From NCBI GenBank assembly GCA_000403335.2, contig KE159628.1, positions 913,263 to 977,262 of the forward strand: 64,000 nucleotides of DNA, read 5' to 3'. Both the position numbers and the translations under genes were made by a program. The notes under the pieces were generated by a model that ran no database searches, had not been told where the DNA came from, and saw only the letters and a list, made by a program, of their open reading frames with translations. The stretch's first letter is position 1. Each line of letters opens with the position of its first letter. Of this stretch, positions 43,808 to 52,802 are shown piece by piece. Source of the DNA: Lachnospiraceae bacterium MD335 (GTDB lineage: Bacteria; Bacillota; Clostridia; Lachnospirales; Lachnospiraceae).

Positions 43808-44752
43808 TTATCTTAAAAAGCCTTCCTGAACGAAGTCTTGCACAACCTCCGTAGGAATTTCAAACTCCACGCTTCCCATATATCCCGGCGCGACCTCGTA
43901 TTCATCAAATACAATCACAAGCTTTCCGTTTTCGTTGACGTAAAATGTCGTATCTGCTGAAATAGCCTGAAAATCCCATTCCGGCACATCGCTGTCCAAA
44001 AAGTATGAAACCGATTCATCCGCCGCCATCTGCGCTTTCATTTGCTGCTTGATATTCTCTGAAATCGGCGTGATAAAGTCAGTCCCGTCCTTGAATAATC
44101 CCGACAGTCCGATTATCTCTCCGGATTGTTTGTCGATATGATAAATCTTGACCATCTGCGTACCGCTTGCCATGACAAGCAGCTCGTCAAAACGAATCGA
44201 GAACAAACGTTCATCATCCGTAATCACGGAATAATCCAACGATACATTCATATGCCCTTCGCTCTCGCCTGCCGCCGCGACATCTGCTTCATACTGCGCA
44301 ATGATTGCGTCAGTGTATTCCTGAATGCTCTTGTTAATCTTTTGTGTTGTTTCTTCGTTTACCGTACCATCCTCATTTTTGACGCTGACCTCGGGAATTT
44401 TGATGTCTGCGTCCATATTATTTTTTGAGCTCTCATAGTGGCGAAATGTTACAATTTCGGCAATCGTGCCAATCACCGGAATTTTTGACATTGCGTGCGC
44501 AATTCCCGCCCCCGAATTTGCCATGACTGTGATAAGCAACAGTGCGGCGGCTGCGGCGCTTACAATTCTTCCGATATATACCGCAATCGTTGATTTCTTA
44601 TTTTCATTGTTCTCATTTTTTATTTCCTTCATATTCTCGCTCTCCTCTCCTTTTGCCTGCCGGATTCCTGCCTCCACCCGCTGACGCAGCTCCTTTGGGA
44701 TTTTGATGTGTTCGTAGTCCTGTTTCATTTCTTCTAATTTTTTCTCATTCAT
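43808..44752 (-). CDS. RsiV-type anti-sigma factor (DUF3298 domain)
   Basis: 314 aa: cytoplasmic sigma-binding N-terminus, one transmembrane helix (about 58-80), and an extracytoplasmic domain with the DUF3298 ending (SEFEI-type strands, VVQDFVQEGF). It overlaps the sigma factor gene by 8 nt. In Bacillus, Enterococcus and C. difficile, RsiV binds lysozyme and is degraded to free SigV, which turns on lysozyme-resistance genes. Lysozyme sensing here is inferred from this homology. Confidence 0.82.
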   Translation of the reverse strand: MNEKKLEEMKQDYEHIKIPKELRQRVEAGIRQAKGEESENMKEIKNENNENKKSTIAVYIGRIVSAAAAALLLITVMANSGAGIAHAMSKIPVIGTIAEIVTFRHYESSKNNMDADIKIPEVSVKNEDGTVNEETTQKINKSIQEYTDAIIAQYEADVAAAGESEGHMNVSLDYSVITDDERLFSIRFDELLVMASGTQMVKIYHIDKQSGEIIGLSGLFKDGTDFITPISENIKQQMKAQMAADESVSYFLDSDVPEWDFQAISADTTFYVNENGKLVIVFDEYEVAPGYMGSVEFEIPTEVVQDFVQEGFLR

Positions 44753-45248
44753 ATCTTTGCGCTCCTTCTGCCGCTTCCGGCTGTAGTATCAGCTTCAGCT
44801 TTTTCAGACTTCGGTATAAAATGGTCTTGACCGTATTGGTATTTTCGTCTAAAATCTCCGCAATCTCATGCAGCTTTTGTTCCTCGAAAAAGCGGAGCAC
44901 CACAACCGTTTTTTCCTTCTCTGTCAATGTGTTCAAGGCATTCAGGGTATCAAAATCGGGATAGCTGTCCTCCTGTCCGCCCTCATAAAAGGTATCGGTT
45001 GCGATTTCTTTGTTGTTTTTGCGGATAAAGTCCAGTGCGGTATTCATGACAATCCGCCACAGCCATGTTTTGATGTACGTCTCTTCTTTGACGGAAGACG
45101 CGTGTTTTATGGCTTTATATACACTTTCCTGCACAATATCAAGCGCGTCCGCCTCATTGCGCGCATAAGTGTATGCCAAACGGTACATCGCCTCATAGGA
45201 GCTTAACACCGTTTCTTCTACTTTCTTTTGTTTGTTGTCGGTTCGCAT
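44745..45248 (-). CDS. ECF RNA polymerase sigma factor, SigV-type
   Basis: 167 aa with sigma region 2 (YRLAYTYARNEADALDIVQE, about 22-41) and region 4 (LTEKEKTVVVLRFFEEQKL.. EIAEILDENTNTVKTILYRSLKKL). Cotranscribed with rsiV. Its upstream region has an ECF-type promoter suggesting autoregulation. GAGGAGG precedes the ATG. Confidence 0.9.
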   Translation of the reverse strand: MRTDNKQKKVEETVLSSYEAMYRLAYTYARNEADALDIVQESVYKAIKHASSVKEETYIKTWLWRIVMNTALDFIRKNNKEIATDTFYEGGQEDSYPDFDTLNALNTLTEKEKTVVVLRFFEEQKLHEIAEILDENTNTVKTILYRSLKKLKLILQPEAAEGAQRYE

Positions 45249-45274
45249 AGGCTCGTTCCTCCTCTCTGTAATGG

Positions 45275-45303
45275 TTAGACGGCGGGGGAGTCGAAAAAGT
45301 TTT
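45275..45303 (-). promoter_or_regulatory. ECF-sigma-type promoter of sigV-rsiV
   Basis: On the minus strand AAAACTT (45297-45303) and CGTCTAA (45275-45281) are separated by 15 bp, the layout of ECF promoters (AAC and CGTC cores). It fits autoregulation by SigV. Confidence 0.62.
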
Positions 45304-45340
45304 AAAGATCTTAAATATATTTTAAACGGTTGTTAATGGA

Positions 45341-45748
45341 ATGATTACAAAGAATATGCTAAACTTATGCATAATATCAGTTATTTTAGTACAGTTTTTT
45401 ATGGGGGGAGAAATGGTTCGGTTATTGTCTGCTGGAATTACTTGTTTATCGTCAATAATTTTTTTGGTTCCTGCCGTTATTGTTTTGCAGTATTTTGTGT
45501 TGAGACAACGCAGTTTTTGCAAATGGTTTATGGTTCTTCTTTTGGCGGTTTATCTGACGGCGGTTTTCTCGGTAACGGGGCTGCCGACCGCATATACGCT
45601 GCAGTTTGATTTGAGCGTGAACCTTGTGCCGCTTGCAGACATTGTAAACAGTCCTTTGGAATATGTCAAAAATACGTTGCTGAATATTGTTTTATTTATG
45701 CCGCTGGGATTTTTGCTGCCTGTTATTTGGAGAGAGTACCGCTTGTAG
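45341..45748 (+). CDS. VanZ-like membrane protein, truncated
   Basis: 135 aa with about four hydrophobic segments and the VanZ pattern NLVPLADIVNSPLEYVKNTL followed by NIVLFMPLGFLLP. Full VanZ proteins are 160-200 aa with one or two more helices after this motif; the frame stops soon after WREYRL, and no continuation was recognised downstream. Could be a decayed copy or a short variant. Confidence 0.6.
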   Translation: MITKNMLNLCIISVILVQFFMGGEMVRLLSAGITCLSSIIFLVPAVIVLQYFVLRQRSFCKWFMVLLLAVYLTAVFSVTGLPTAYTLQFDLSVNLVPLADIVNSPLEYVKNTLLNIVLFMPLGFLLPVIWREYRL

Positions 45749-45831
45749 AAAATACGGTGTGGGAGGCTGTTTTGTCAGGGACGTGGTGGGAACGCATCAG
45801 ATAGCTGCGTGATTTGGGGGCTGTGGTGTGC

Positions 45832-46326
45832 CTATCGGTGAAAAGTGGTTAAATAGTCGTCTGCTTCCGCTCTTGACTGGAGAACGATGACTTTTCGCGA
45901 TGATTGATATTTTCTTAACAAATCATAAATCCCTGGTAACTGTGTTTTGGGAAAATCAATAATTGATTGTTGAAATTCCTCGTCAACTTCCGTTTCGATC
46001 CACGGCAAATCCTCCCGTTTTGTCCCGATACGTGTCTGTGCGCCAAGAAGACAAACCTCCAACGGGAAGTCCAGCAGAAAAACCGTATCGCATGCTTTGA
46101 GGCGCGGCTCGAGCGTGCGCTGATAATTTCCGTCGATAATCCAGTAATCTTTTTTGAGAATCTCATTTAATTGTAGGTCAAATGATTCTCTGGAAATGGT
46201 TGTCCGATCCGGTTTGTGCCACAACATATCCAAATAATATAACGGAAGTCCCGTAACATCTCTAAGTTTCCGGGCAAATGTACTTTTCCCTGCTCCCGGA
46301 CTTCCGATAATAATGACTTTCAACAT
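45832..46326 (-). CDS. P-loop kinase-like protein (FlaR/topology-modulation type)
   Basis: 164 aa from ATG 46326 with GGAGGGT upstream. It begins MLKVIIIGSPGAGKSTFARK (Walker A) and has the LPLYYLDMLWHKPDRT and YWIIDGNYQRTL blocks of the adenylate-kinase-like family often called topology modulation protein. Substrate unknown. The frame is open upstream to 46422, where a degenerate copy of the leader element supplies another ATG; the family start at 46326 is preferred. A second copy survives as a fragment at 49326-49394. Confidence 0.82.
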   Translation of the reverse strand: MLKVIIIGSPGAGKSTFARKLRDVTGLPLYYLDMLWHKPDRTTISRESFDLQLNEILKKDYWIIDGNYQRTLEPRLKACDTVFLLDFPLEVCLLGAQTRIGTKREDLPWIETEVDEEFQQSIIDFPKTQLPGIYDLLRKYQSSRKVIVLQSRAEADDYLTTFHR

Positions 46327-46387
46327 AGTTTCACCCTCCGAAGATAGTAGTATGGGTATCATATCACAAATTTTCACAAAAATCATC

Positions 46388-46425
46388 ATGCTCCTTTCTG
46401 AACCTGCAAATTTATTTTTCACATT
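46388..46425 (-). repeat. Degenerate copy of the two-hairpin element
   Basis: Minus strand: GTGAAAAATAAATTTGCAGG, then TTCAGAAAGGAGCATG. The 3' half of hairpin 1 and the 5' half of hairpin 2 are missing, as if deleted between them. Confidence 0.45.
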
Positions 46426-46499
46426 ATCCTCCGTTTTGCCTTAGAAATATTTTTTACAGGATTCTCATTTAATCTTTTCATCGCGCAGACAGGTACAGA

Positions 46500-46528
46500 T
46501 TGCGTTTCAAAAAATTTTGTGCTATAGT
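46500..46528 (+). promoter_or_regulatory. Promoter of the zinc-ribbon membrane protein gene
   Basis: TTGCGT (46500-46505), 17-bp spacer, TATAGT (46523-46528). Confidence 0.5.
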
Positions 46529-46577
46529 GGTCAGGAAAGAAAGCAGAGCGAAAAGATACATTTGGAGGAAATGAAAT

Positions 46578-46946
46578 ATGGTATGGTTTTTGTTGCTTTT
46601 TTGTATTCATGGTTACATTTGCGGAAAGATAGTCAATCGGATTATAGAAGATAAAGGACGTACAGAAGATTGGTTTTTGTGGGCATTTTTCTTTGGCGTG
46701 TATGTGATAATTGCTGCGTTGCTGCTGCCTAAGGTAGAAATTTATATCAATGAAGATGAAAATTATTTTGGTTCCGACGAGTCTGTCGTTGCGCATAGTG
46801 ATACATATAAGAACTTTGAGGATTCAAAGAAAATGATTGCTGCCGCGGAACTGTCGAAGGGTTGGAACTGTCCGGTCTGCGGGGACATGAATGCAGGTCA
46901 TGCAGGCACTTGCAGTTGTGGCTATAGCGTAACCAGGAATATGTAA
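46578..46946 (+). CDS. Small membrane protein with C-terminal zinc ribbon
   Basis: 122 aa: two hydrophobic helices at the N-terminus (about 2-20 and 29-52), a polar linker, and a C-terminal treble-clef-like end WNCPVCGDMNAGHAGTCSCG with four cysteines. Function unknown. TTTGGAGG precedes the ATG. Confidence 0.7.
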   Translation: MVWFLLLFCIHGYICGKIVNRIIEDKGRTEDWFLWAFFFGVYVIIAALLLPKVEIYINEDENYFGSDESVVAHSDTYKNFEDSKKMIAAAELSKGWNCPVCGDMNAGHAGTCSCGYSVTRNM

Positions 46947-47067
46947 TTTTTAACAAAGAAGATTTGTGATACGAAAAGATTACCCGCAAATGTCAAATTG
47001 ATTTTGTGGGCAATTTTCTTTTTTGAAAAAGAACAGAATGATATTTACCGTAGTCCGGGAGGTATTA

Positions 47068-47145
47068 CTGTGAAAAATAAATTTTCACAGGGCAAATGTG
47101 TGCTTGCGCCCCGATTCGCAAATGCATCAAGTATGGAGGATTTCT
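47068..47145 (+). repeat. Two-hairpin start-codon-proximal element, copy f
   Basis: Hairpin 1: CTGTGAAAA (47068-47076) with TTTTCACAG (47082-47090). Hairpin 2: GCAAAT (47092-47097) with ATTCGC (47114-47119). TATGGAGGATTTCT then leads to ATG 47146. Confidence 0.66.
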
Positions 47146-47841
47146 ATGAGAAAAAATCTAAAGCGCATTGTATTAACGATATTGTTTTTATTTTTAATTA
47201 CTTCCACCGCACTCTTGACCTATCTGCATTTTTTTGCACCAGGTGACAAGGACCTGTCCGGAAGCTGGACCGCAAAACTGGACATGACGGACCAGGCGGC
47301 TGTTACGGCGCTTGACTGGCTGCAGGACATAGAGGCGGTTTCTCTTACCCTGGAGGATATGGAACAATATATGCAGGGGTTGACCGTTGAAGTCAATTTG
47401 ACCTTGGAACAAACTGCCCGTGAGCAAGGAATGTTTTCCTGCAATATCCGGTCGGAAAGCTACGATGCCTGCAATCAGGCTGCATATGAGGCATTTGCCG
47501 GGGCTTTTGAAGACCTCTTGATTGAGCGGCTCAAAAAGGCAGGCTATTCGGGCGGCACGGACAAGGAAAGCATTGAAACGCTTGTAACGGAAACCTTTGG
47601 AATGCCCACCGTTTCCTATTTGATGTCCTGCGGACCACAACTTCTGCCCTCCTTAGAGGATTTGCAGGCGCAATATGACGGCAGCGGCGCCTATACAACA
47701 GAGGAAGGCGTCTTAATAAGGCAATTCGATGACGGCTGGCAGGTTAGCGCAAAGACAGAATATTACCTTCGAAAAGACAATACATTGCTTTTGTCCGAGG
47801 AGGCGGGATATGAATGTCCCATGATATATATTTTGCAGTAA
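47146..47841 (+). CDS. Membrane-anchored extracytoplasmic protein, unknown
   Basis: 231 aa from ATG 47146 (GGAGG seven bases upstream). An N-terminal hydrophobic segment (about 7-28) anchors or exports it; the rest is a soluble domain beginning LSGSWTAKLDMTD, reminiscent of lipocalin-like or DUF-type secreted domains of this family of bacteria. No lipobox cysteine. It precedes a DD-carboxypeptidase gene by 37 nt, so a cell-envelope role is plausible. Confidence 0.65.
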   Translation: MRKNLKRIVLTILFLFLITSTALLTYLHFFAPGDKDLSGSWTAKLDMTDQAAVTALDWLQDIEAVSLTLEDMEQYMQGLTVEVNLTLEQTAREQGMFSCNIRSESYDACNQAAYEAFAGAFEDLLIERLKKAGYSGGTDKESIETLVTETFGMPTVSYLMSCGPQLLPSLEDLQAQYDGSGAYTTEEGVLIRQFDDGWQVSAKTEYYLRKDNTLLLSEEAGYECPMIYILQ

Positions 47842-47878
47842 TCTCCAAACCGGTAAAGTGAGTGAGAAAGGAGAGCCC

Positions 47879-49324
47879 ATGAAAAAAACAATACGGAAAA
47901 TCAATTCTGTTATCCTGTCGGTAATTTTAGTATGTCTTATTTTTCCTGTCAGGGCGTCCGCAAGCTATGAAATACCTAAAACCTGTCAGGTGCAGACAGA
48001 TACCGGCGCCGCATACACAGTAAAAACGCTGGATTATAGCTATGACTGCAACACGTATTTTTCCATGCGGGATATTGCCGTGGCTTTGAACGGTACGGAT
48101 AAATCCTTTTCGTTGGAAATCACAAAAAACGCCGTCTCTTTAACACCGGGGAGCGCCTATACGCCCGTGGGCGTCGAAAATATTCCTTGGGAAGATGTCG
48201 AAAATCCGGACATTTCCCTGCGGCGAAACGAAATGAAAGTAAACGGACAAGAGGTTCGTTATTATACGCTGATTATGGCATTGCCTTCCGGTCATTACGA
48301 TTGTTTCATGATGGCGGCAGATTTGGCGATGATTTTGGATATGAATATCACGGTTTCCGAAGCAGGTGTCCTGCAGCTTCAAACGCAGGCTCCGTTTCGC
48401 ATTGACCCTGCTGCTTTGGAACAGGCAGGATACTTTTACGGAGTCAATAGTGTGTTGGTAGGAGATGCTGCCACAGGGGAATATTATTATCAGTATCAGT
48501 CCGATATTTCCTATCCCATAGCCAGCACTTCCAAGCTTATGACGTGTCTGCTGGCAATGGAGGCAATCTCGGAAGGACGGCTTTCTCTTGAAGAGCCGGT
48601 TATTATTTCCGAGGCAGTGCAGGCGCTGTCTGCGTCAGATGACGGCGTAATTCCTTTGGAAACAGGGGAACAGATTACCGTACAGGAGCTTTTGCTGGGT
48701 GCTCTTTTGCCCTCCAGTAATGAATGCGCGTTGTGCCTTGCCGAGGCGATTGCCGGTTCGGAGGAAGCTTTTGTCGAAAAAATGAACCAAAAAGCACTGG
48801 ATTTGGGACTTTCTCAGGCAATTTTTTTCAACTGTAACGGTCTGCCCTCTTACACGCAGGAACCCATTCCCGCAAAGCGTCAGAACCGCATGAGCGCAGA
48901 AGATATGTTCCGGCTGGTATCGTATCTTTTACGCGTTTATCCACAGGTCACGGATATGACGTCTCTGCAATCCGCGACATTGCAATCCCTTGACCTTGAG
49001 GTGCGCAACACAAATCCGCTTTTGCATAATCTGCCAGAAGTCACCGGTTTGAAAACCGGAACGACCAATAAATCCGGCGCCTGCCTGGTGACGTCTTTGA
49101 CTGTGGATGACGGGAATATGAAGCATGATTTAATCGTGATTGTTTTGGGTACGGAGGATTCTATAGAAAGAGGACGTGTTTCGGAATTACTTGCAAAATA
49201 CGCTTTGCAGGTCTTTGACACAGGCATGGAAGAAACAAAAAACGAGGCGCTTCCTCAAAATCTGCCCACGCACGCCAGGGCGGCAGTGGATTGGATATTG
49301 CGAACCGCACGTACAAAACAATAA
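47879..49324 (+). CDS. D-alanyl-D-alanine carboxypeptidase, S11 family
   Basis: 481 aa from ATG 47879 (AAAGGAGAG upstream), with signal peptide (about 1-28). An N-terminal domain with FSMRDIAVALNG resembles the copper-amine-oxidase-like domain found in Clostridia wall enzymes. The peptidase domain has the S-x-x-K motif (S216, K219), the SSN motif (PSSNECAL) and the KTGTTNKSG motif. It trims stem pentapeptides of peptidoglycan. Confidence 0.9.
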   Translation: MKKTIRKINSVILSVILVCLIFPVRASASYEIPKTCQVQTDTGAAYTVKTLDYSYDCNTYFSMRDIAVALNGTDKSFSLEITKNAVSLTPGSAYTPVGVENIPWEDVENPDISLRRNEMKVNGQEVRYYTLIMALPSGHYDCFMMAADLAMILDMNITVSEAGVLQLQTQAPFRIDPAALEQAGYFYGVNSVLVGDAATGEYYYQYQSDISYPIASTSKLMTCLLAMEAISEGRLSLEEPVIISEAVQALSASDDGVIPLETGEQITVQELLLGALLPSSNECALCLAEAIAGSEEAFVEKMNQKALDLGLSQAIFFNCNGLPSYTQEPIPAKRQNRMSAEDMFRLVSYLLRVYPQVTDMTSLQSATLQSLDLEVRNTNPLLHNLPEVTGLKTGTTNKSGACLVTSLTVDDGNMKHDLIVIVLGTEDSIERGRVSELLAKYALQVFDTGMEETKNEALPQNLPTHARAAVDWILRTARTKQ

Positions 49325-49325
49325 A

Positions 49326-49394
49326 GGCGTTAAGTTTTCGTGCAAACGTGCTTTTTCCTGCGCCCAGACTTCCGATAACGATTGCTTTTAGCAT
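49326..49394 (-). pseudogene. N-terminal fragment of a second P-loop kinase gene
   Basis: From ATG 49394 on the minus strand the translation reads MLKAIVIGSLGAGKSTFARK, nearly identical to the start of the gene at 46326, then loses similarity after KL. The upstream DNA also matches (GGTATCATA with an AT-rich stretch). It is the remnant of a duplication or of a larger gene replaced by the carboxypeptidase. Confidence 0.7.
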
Positions 49395-49514
49395 GGCTTT
49401 TTCCTCCGTAAACGTTAAGTGATTTGTGTACAGGTATCATAACACGGATTTTTGTAAAACATCAAGATACGTATTGCTGAAGGAGAACGGAATATGATTT
49501 GCGTAATTCTTCGC

Positions 49515-49568
49515 GCAGCCAATTCATATTGTTGTGTCATGATGTCTGGAATTGGTTGCCTTTTTTTT
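49515..49568 (+). terminator. Terminator/attenuator overlapping the chemoreceptor promoter
   Basis: An 11-bp stem (49515-49525 with 49549-49559) with a 23-nt loop and an eight-T tract. Its 3' end contains the -35 box of the following promoter. Confidence 0.65.
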
Positions 49569-49584
49569 GCAGTATTGTTATAAT
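49556..49584 (+). promoter_or_regulatory. Promoter of the chemoreceptor gene
   Basis: TTGCCT (49556-49561), 17-bp spacer, TATAAT (49579-49584). The 369-bp gap otherwise holds the P-loop fragment and the terminator. Confidence 0.58.
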
Positions 49585-49693
49585 AGAAACGGAATGTAAG
49601 ACATTAATTTTGTGCATTTTGACGAAATTCCGGCGAATATCAGGCATGGCTGCCGCCTCTTGACGCCAAAAAACAAAGGAGGAAACATAGGAC

Positions 49694-51568
49694 ATGAAGA
49701 AAATTTTTACACAAAGACTTTTCTGTTACATGCTTGCGGCGCTTCTTATTACGATTACGGCAATATTTGGGCTGCAGACTGTGGTCAGTCAGACGGGCAA
49801 TGATTCCGCCAGCCGGGACAAACTTGGGGCTGTCAGGGAAAAGTTAGAGGACAACGAGGCAAATATCCAACAGCTTACGGACAATCTTGGTCAGGACAAT
49901 CTTGCCAAGACAAGGGCATTCGCGGACATGCTTGCCGCAGACAAGTCCATTTATGGCAACGCGGCAAAGCTCAATGAGATTAAGGAACGGCTGATGGTGA
50001 ACGAGCTGCATATTATTGATGAAGAGGGGATCATCACGAGCAGCACGATTGATGCCTATATCGGTTTTGACATGAAGAGCGGCGAACAGTCCAACGCGTT
50101 TATGGTAATTGTGGACGATCCTTCCATTGAAATTGTACAGGAGCCGCAGGTAAACGTTGCCGAGGGCGTTGTTGTGCAGTACATTGGCGTGGCGCGGACG
50201 GATGACAAGGGACTTGTGCAGGTTGGTGTGCGTCCGGAGGTTTTGGAGCGGACGCTCGCAGGAACGGAGATTTCCGTGGTACTTCGGGATATTGATTTTG
50301 GCGAGACTGGATATGTCTATGCGATTGATGCCGCGAGCGGACAGATTTTAGCACATCAAAATGAAAGTTTAATCGGAATCGCCGCAACGGATGCAGGTTT
50401 TCCATCAAACCTGACAGGAAAAGGAAAAGCGGTGATTGACGGGAAAAAAGGTTATTATATGGCGGAGGAATATAACGGCAGGATTATCGGAACCTTTATG
50501 CCGGCGAGTGAATATTACGCGGGGCGTCTCAATCAGACAGTTGTGGTATCGCTGAGTCTGCTTCTGATTTTCGGCGTGCTGCTATTGATGATTAACCGCA
50601 TGGTAGATGATAAAATCGTGAGCGGGATTAACCGCATTTCCAATTCCATGAAGGAAATCGCAGGGGGAAAATTTGACATTACCGTAAATGAACAGGGAAA
50701 TCCCGAGTTTTCAATGCTTTCTGACAGCATTAACAAAATGGTTGAGGGGATTTGTCAAAGTATTAAGGAAAATGAATCGCTTTTGGTTCTGCAAAGTCAG
50801 GATATGGAAAACAACCAGCGAATGATTGGAGACGTAAAGGGTGTCTGTACGGAGCTGAATGAGGTATCGGGGGAAACGCTCAGGAATGCCGACGACATCT
50901 TTAACGGAACAGGTGAACAGGAAAAGGCTGTGGAGGACTTAAAGCAGATTATGAGCCAGTTGACGCAGGAGCTTAACAGAAGTGTAAGCGCCACGGTTGA
51001 GGTTACGGAAGCGACAGGAAACACGTCGGAAAAAATTATCGAGACGCAGTCCCGTATGGAGCTGTTAAAGGATTCGATGCAGAAAATCAGCGATATGTCA
51101 ATTGCGATTGAAAAGATTATCGGTGAGATAAACTCCATTGCACAGCAGACAAACATGCTTTCGCTCAATGCCTCAATTGAGGCGGCAAGAGCCGGGGATA
51201 TGGGCAAAGGTTTTGCCGTTGTGGCAAGGCAGGTTGGAGAGCTTGCTGCAAGAAGCGCGCAGGCGGCAAAAGAAACCAGCGAATTAATTATGAACTCCAT
51301 TAAGGCGGTGGAAGACGGACGCGAGATTACTGACCAAACGGTGGAGGCGTTCGGGATTGTTGTGGAAAACATTGAGAAAACGGATCATGATGTGGAAGCA
51401 ATCACCGATATGGTGAAACAGAATGTGGACATCGTATCGCATGCTGTCAGTCAGATTGAGCGTATTTCCAATGTTGTGGAACAAAACGTGCGCATTTCCC
51501 ACGACACGAAACAGGTTTCCACAAATATGGCGGAAATTACAGGAAGACTGCTTGAGATTGTGGAGTAA
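49694..51568 (+). CDS. Methyl-accepting chemotaxis protein
   Basis: 624 aa: transmembrane helix 1 (about 11-32), a Cache-like sensor domain (about 33-275; [20 protein letters not shown] is typical), helix 2 (about 277-299), HAMP, and the cytoplasmic signalling domain with the conserved tip [20 protein letters not shown]. It transmits ligand state to CheA. No che genes are in the window. Confidence 0.92.
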   Translation: MKKIFTQRLFCYMLAALLITITAIFGLQTVVSQTGNDSASRDKLGAVREKLEDNEANIQQLTDNLGQDNLAKTRAFADMLAADKSIYGNAAKLNEIKERLMVNELHIIDEEGIITSSTIDAYIGFDMKSGEQSNAFMVIVDDPSIEIVQEPQVNVAEGVVVQYIGVARTDDKGLVQVGVRPEVLERTLAGTEISVVLRDIDFGETGYVYAIDAASGQILAHQNESLIGIAATDAGFPSNLTGKGKAVIDGKKGYYMAEEYNGRIIGTFMPASEYYAGRLNQTVVVSLSLLLIFGVLLLMINRMVDDKIVSGINRISNSMKEIAGGKFDITVNEQGNPEFSMLSDSINKMVEGICQSIKENESLLVLQSQDMENNQRMIGDVKGVCTELNEVSGETLRNADDIFNGTGEQEKAVEDLKQIMSQLTQELNRSVSATVEVTEATGNTSEKIIETQSRMELLKDSMQKISDMSIAIEKIIGEINSIAQQTNMLSLNASIEAARAGDMGKGFAVVARQVGELAARSAQAAKETSELIMNSIKAVEDGREITDQTVEAFGIVVENIEKTDHDVEAITDMVKQNVDIVSHAVSQIERISNVVEQNVRISHDTKQVSTNMAEITGRLLEIVE

Positions 51569-51635
51569 AAGATGCCAAAATTCATCCTTTTTTTATCGTA
51601 TCTACATCATTTTTGCATCATTTTGTCGCATCTTC

Positions 51636-51663
51636 TTGCATACATTATATCGTCTGATATAAT
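51636..51663 (+). promoter_or_regulatory. Promoter of the SIMPL-domain gene
   Basis: TTGCAT (51636-51641), 16-bp spacer, TATAAT (51658-51663). Confidence 0.5.
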
Positions 51664-51746
51664 GAAAACAACGAAGAGATTAAGGAAGCAATGATGTAAT
51701 CGGCATTTCCTTAACTATGTGTATGATAAGAACAGGGGGAATAATT

Positions 51747-52547
51747 ATGGAACAAAATGAAAACAGTTTACCGCAGACATTGCAGGAAAAACCGCCCAAA
51801 AGAGGCGTGTCCATTCCGGTTATTATCGCACTGATAGCCGGAATTTCGGCAATTATCTGCATGAGCATTTTTTCAAACGGTATTGTGAACTACAAAAAGT
51901 ATTCCAGCAGCAGCGGCATCACCGTTACCGGATCGGCAAGCTGTGATTTTGAGTCGGATTTGATTGTATGGCGCGGCAGTTTTTCCTCATATGGTTCGAC
52001 GCCGAAGAGGGCATATCAGTCCATTAAAGACAGCGCCGAAGTCATTCGGAAATATTTGGTCGATAACGGTATATCGGAGGACGAACTTTCGTTCAGCTCC
52101 GTATCCATTTCGCAGCGTTGGGTGACGGAGTATAACGATGACGGAAAGCGCACGGGCGAGCATTTGGCGGGTTACGATCTTTACCAGTCTGTCACGGTAA
52201 CGTCCGAAGACGTAGATAAGGTTGATGCAATTTCAAGGGATATTACGGAGCTGATTGAATCTAATATTGAATTTGAATCGGATTCACCCGAATATTACTA
52301 CACAAAACTTGATGAGCTGAAATTAAACCTGATTGAACAGGCGACGGACAACGCAATGGCGCGTATGGAAATCATCGCGGACGGTACCGACGCAAGTTTG
52401 TCGAAACTGCTTAGCGCAAACCTGGGGGTTTTCCAAATCACTGCGCAAAATTCCAACTCCGAGTACAGCTACGGCGGTGCGTTTGACACAAGCTCAAGAG
52501 ACAAGACAGCGACCATTACGGTGAAGCTGAATTATGCGGTAGATTAA
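51747..52547 (+). CDS. SIMPL domain (DUF541) protein
   Basis: 266 aa from ATG 51747 (GGGGGA upstream). A transmembrane helix (about 21-45) is followed by an extracytoplasmic SIMPL domain: GITVTGSASCDFESDLIVW, ISEDELSFSSVSIS, and the final TATITVKLNYAVD. The family includes oxidative-stress defence proteins (BP26/OMP28 type); its biochemical role is unknown. Confidence 0.85.
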   Translation: MEQNENSLPQTLQEKPPKRGVSIPVIIALIAGISAIICMSIFSNGIVNYKKYSSSSGITVTGSASCDFESDLIVWRGSFSSYGSTPKRAYQSIKDSAEVIRKYLVDNGISEDELSFSSVSISQRWVTEYNDDGKRTGEHLAGYDLYQSVTVTSEDVDKVDAISRDITELIESNIEFESDSPEYYYTKLDELKLNLIEQATDNAMARMEIIADGTDASLSKLLSANLGVFQITAQNSNSEYSYGGAFDTSSRDKTATITVKLNYAVD

Positions 52548-52573
52548 AAGCGGAATGATAAAAACAGATTGTA

Positions 52574-52606
52574 AAAAGGAGCGGCAGATTTTGAACCGCT
52601 CCTTTT
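52574..52606 (+). terminator. Terminator after the SIMPL gene
   Basis: Perfect 11-bp stem AAAAGGAGCGG/CCGCTCCTTTT (52574-52584, 52596-52606). Confidence 0.82.
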
Positions 52607-52702
52607 GTAGTTATCCTGCCAAATTCACCCGAGAAAAATTTATTTTTTACAGTACCCCTTTATAAAACCGAATTCATATGCTACAATATCAATGATTAGC
52701 AA

Positions 52703-52802
52703 GTCCGTGCGAATTAAATCGTGAAAAAATTCACATATAACCGCACGGATTTTGAAAAGAGCAGTCGAACCTGCATGTTCAGAAAGGAGCATGGTTATAA
52801 AA
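52703..52802 (+). repeat. Variant two-hairpin leader before the Sua5 gene
   Basis: A nested hairpin GTCCGTGCG/CGCACGGAT (52703-52711, 52742-52750) around GTGAA/TTCAC (52721-52725, 52730-52734), then GCAG/CTGC (52761-52773) and TTCAGAAAGGAGCATGG. The last part matches copy h (46388) and copy a; the first part is diverged. Confidence 0.5.

Noticed and set aside
48937-48945. Another consensus DnaA box
   Set aside because: It lies inside the carboxypeptidase reading frame as a single copy and is expected by chance.
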